From NCBI RefSeq assembly GCF_025602895.1, contig NW_026516358.1, positions 1 through 64,000 of the forward strand: 64,000 nucleotides of DNA, read 5' to 3'. The notes under the pieces are model-generated. The model did no database searches. It saw only the letters and a program-made list of their open reading frames with translations, and was not told the DNA's origin. Below are positions 63,401 through 64,000 of the stretch, in pieces. Within the stretch, counting starts at the first letter, position 1; each line of letters opens with the position of its first letter. A program made the translations under genes and the position numbers. This stretch comes from Polychytrium aggregatum. Lineage: Eukaryota; Chytridiomycota; Chytridiomycetes; Polychytriales.

Positions 63401-64000
63401 CACTTCCTGTGTGAACACTGTCTACCGCTTCTTACGCGCAGACTGAAGGAGGTTAGTCAACTGGATCATGTGAACCGCGGCATGGGTAGTTTGGACATAC
63501 AAAACGCTGTATACCCAGTACGATTGGCGCCCCTAATTATGGCGCATCCATTTTATTTCTCTAGAACAAGCCTCTGCCGGTCAAATACGCGGCAATACAC
63601 GCCATGTGCTCATACATGCGGAGAGTGCGCTCGGTCGAGTTGCGTGAGCGGATCGCCAAAATACTCTGCGGTACGTTGGTGGCTACAGGCTAAAATGCGA
63701 AATTGACAGCACACCGAAATAACACTCAACAGCGCCAATGTCTAGTCGGTCGCTTTGCTTTGATGACGGCAGATTATTTACTCGTACGTTATGCGACATG
63801 TACAGATCTCAAGAGCTCGCCGTCATATCACATCCGCATGCTCTTCTTGGATGCCGTACAAACTGCTCTGGACTTGTGCTCCCAAAAAATGGTTCGAAGT
63901 ACCGTCTTTCGAGATTACTGTGACATGGCACGAGACCCTGTCTCAAACATCCGGCTCCGAGTGTGTGCCATGGTACCAGACATGCGCCGGACGCTACGAA
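60485..64000 (+). CDS. PPP4R4-like HEAT-repeat phosphatase regulatory protein (cut at edge)
   Basis: The start MGPPRSDGKASR leads to a charged N terminus and TDEEISRFAIPEGLTEVDRA, ACLLKRGRLVQKQSVIDN, which matches the entry of the PPP4R4 family (regulatory subunit of protein phosphatase 4 / PP2A-like). HEAT-like helices follow: IPLILELVISEPKLFRP, FFVARKFLESKETG, VLPEIIADVGLSQPVLNRLW (61.6 kb), LLCQDVNAEVRTTMCSQLGI (61.88), SLRVIFTRFLMDSNLDVLMA (63.0-63.1), the FANFFDSHFLCEHCLPLLTR block (63.4) and DPVSNIRLRVCAMVPDMRRT at 63.93-64.0 kb. At least ten short introns. The C-terminal part lies beyond the window. PPP4R4 fits best; other HEAT-repeat PP2A scaffold relatives cannot be fully excluded. 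Confidence 0.72.

Overview
This is a nuclear fungal sequence. Genes are dense, split by many short GT-AG introns, and encode typical eukaryotic products. Several are flagellar or otherwise lost from yeasts and most terrestrial fungi: a TBC1D32/Broad-minded homolog, a CFAP70 homolog, a FAM13-type RhoGAP, a PPP4R4-like protein, an RBM48-like minor-spliceosome protein and an XMAP215 protein with a full vertebrate-type layout. Together they point to a zoosporic, flagellated fungus (chytrid-like). TAG, TAA and TGA all end recognisable genes, so the standard code applies.

Layout. 0.7-4.5 kb (+) ESF1, ribosome biogenesis; 5.6-6.5 kb (+) nicotinamidase; 7.3-8.4 kb (+) an Ala/Glu/Val-rich protein; 9.2-16.4 kb (-) TBC1D32; 16.6-20.2 kb (+) transketolase, divergent from TBC1D32; 20.8-26.1 kb (+) an Elg1/ATAD5 PCNA unloader; 26.5-32.2 kb (-) CFAP70; 33.5-37.3 kb (-) an unidentified long coiled-coil protein; 37.7-42.5 kb (+) a FAM13-type RhoGAP; 43.1-46.8 kb a DNA transposon with a DD34E transposase and a Fanzor (eukaryotic TnpB-like RNA-guided nuclease); 47.0-48.2 kb (-) a small unidentified gene; 48.4-58.1 kb (+) an XMAP215/ch-TOG protein with a 56-residue polyglutamine tract; 59.0-60.0 kb (-) RBM48; 60.1-60.4 kb (+) a small hypothetical; 60.5 kb to the edge (+) PPP4R4-like, cut by the window.

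Two things stand out. First, the Fanzor element: an apparently intact IS630/Tc1-type transposase, a Fanzor frame broken by one in-frame TAG, 13-bp perfect terminal inverted repeats, and two decayed relics elsewhere (32.4 and 58.2 kb) that keep only the Fanzor 3' end plus the right terminus. A 435-bp inverted repeat pair with almost no divergence lies beside relic 1 and beside the full element. Second, AT-AC U12-type introns can be read directly in CFAP70 and TBC1D32, each with the ATATCCTTT 5' site and a TCCTTRAC branch site and each phase-consistent. The same window carries RBM48, a family tied to minor-intron splicing.

Exon boundaries were worked out by hand. Those of ESF1, PNC1, RBM48 and the U12 introns are phase-checked. 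Many internal junctions of the large genes are approximate.
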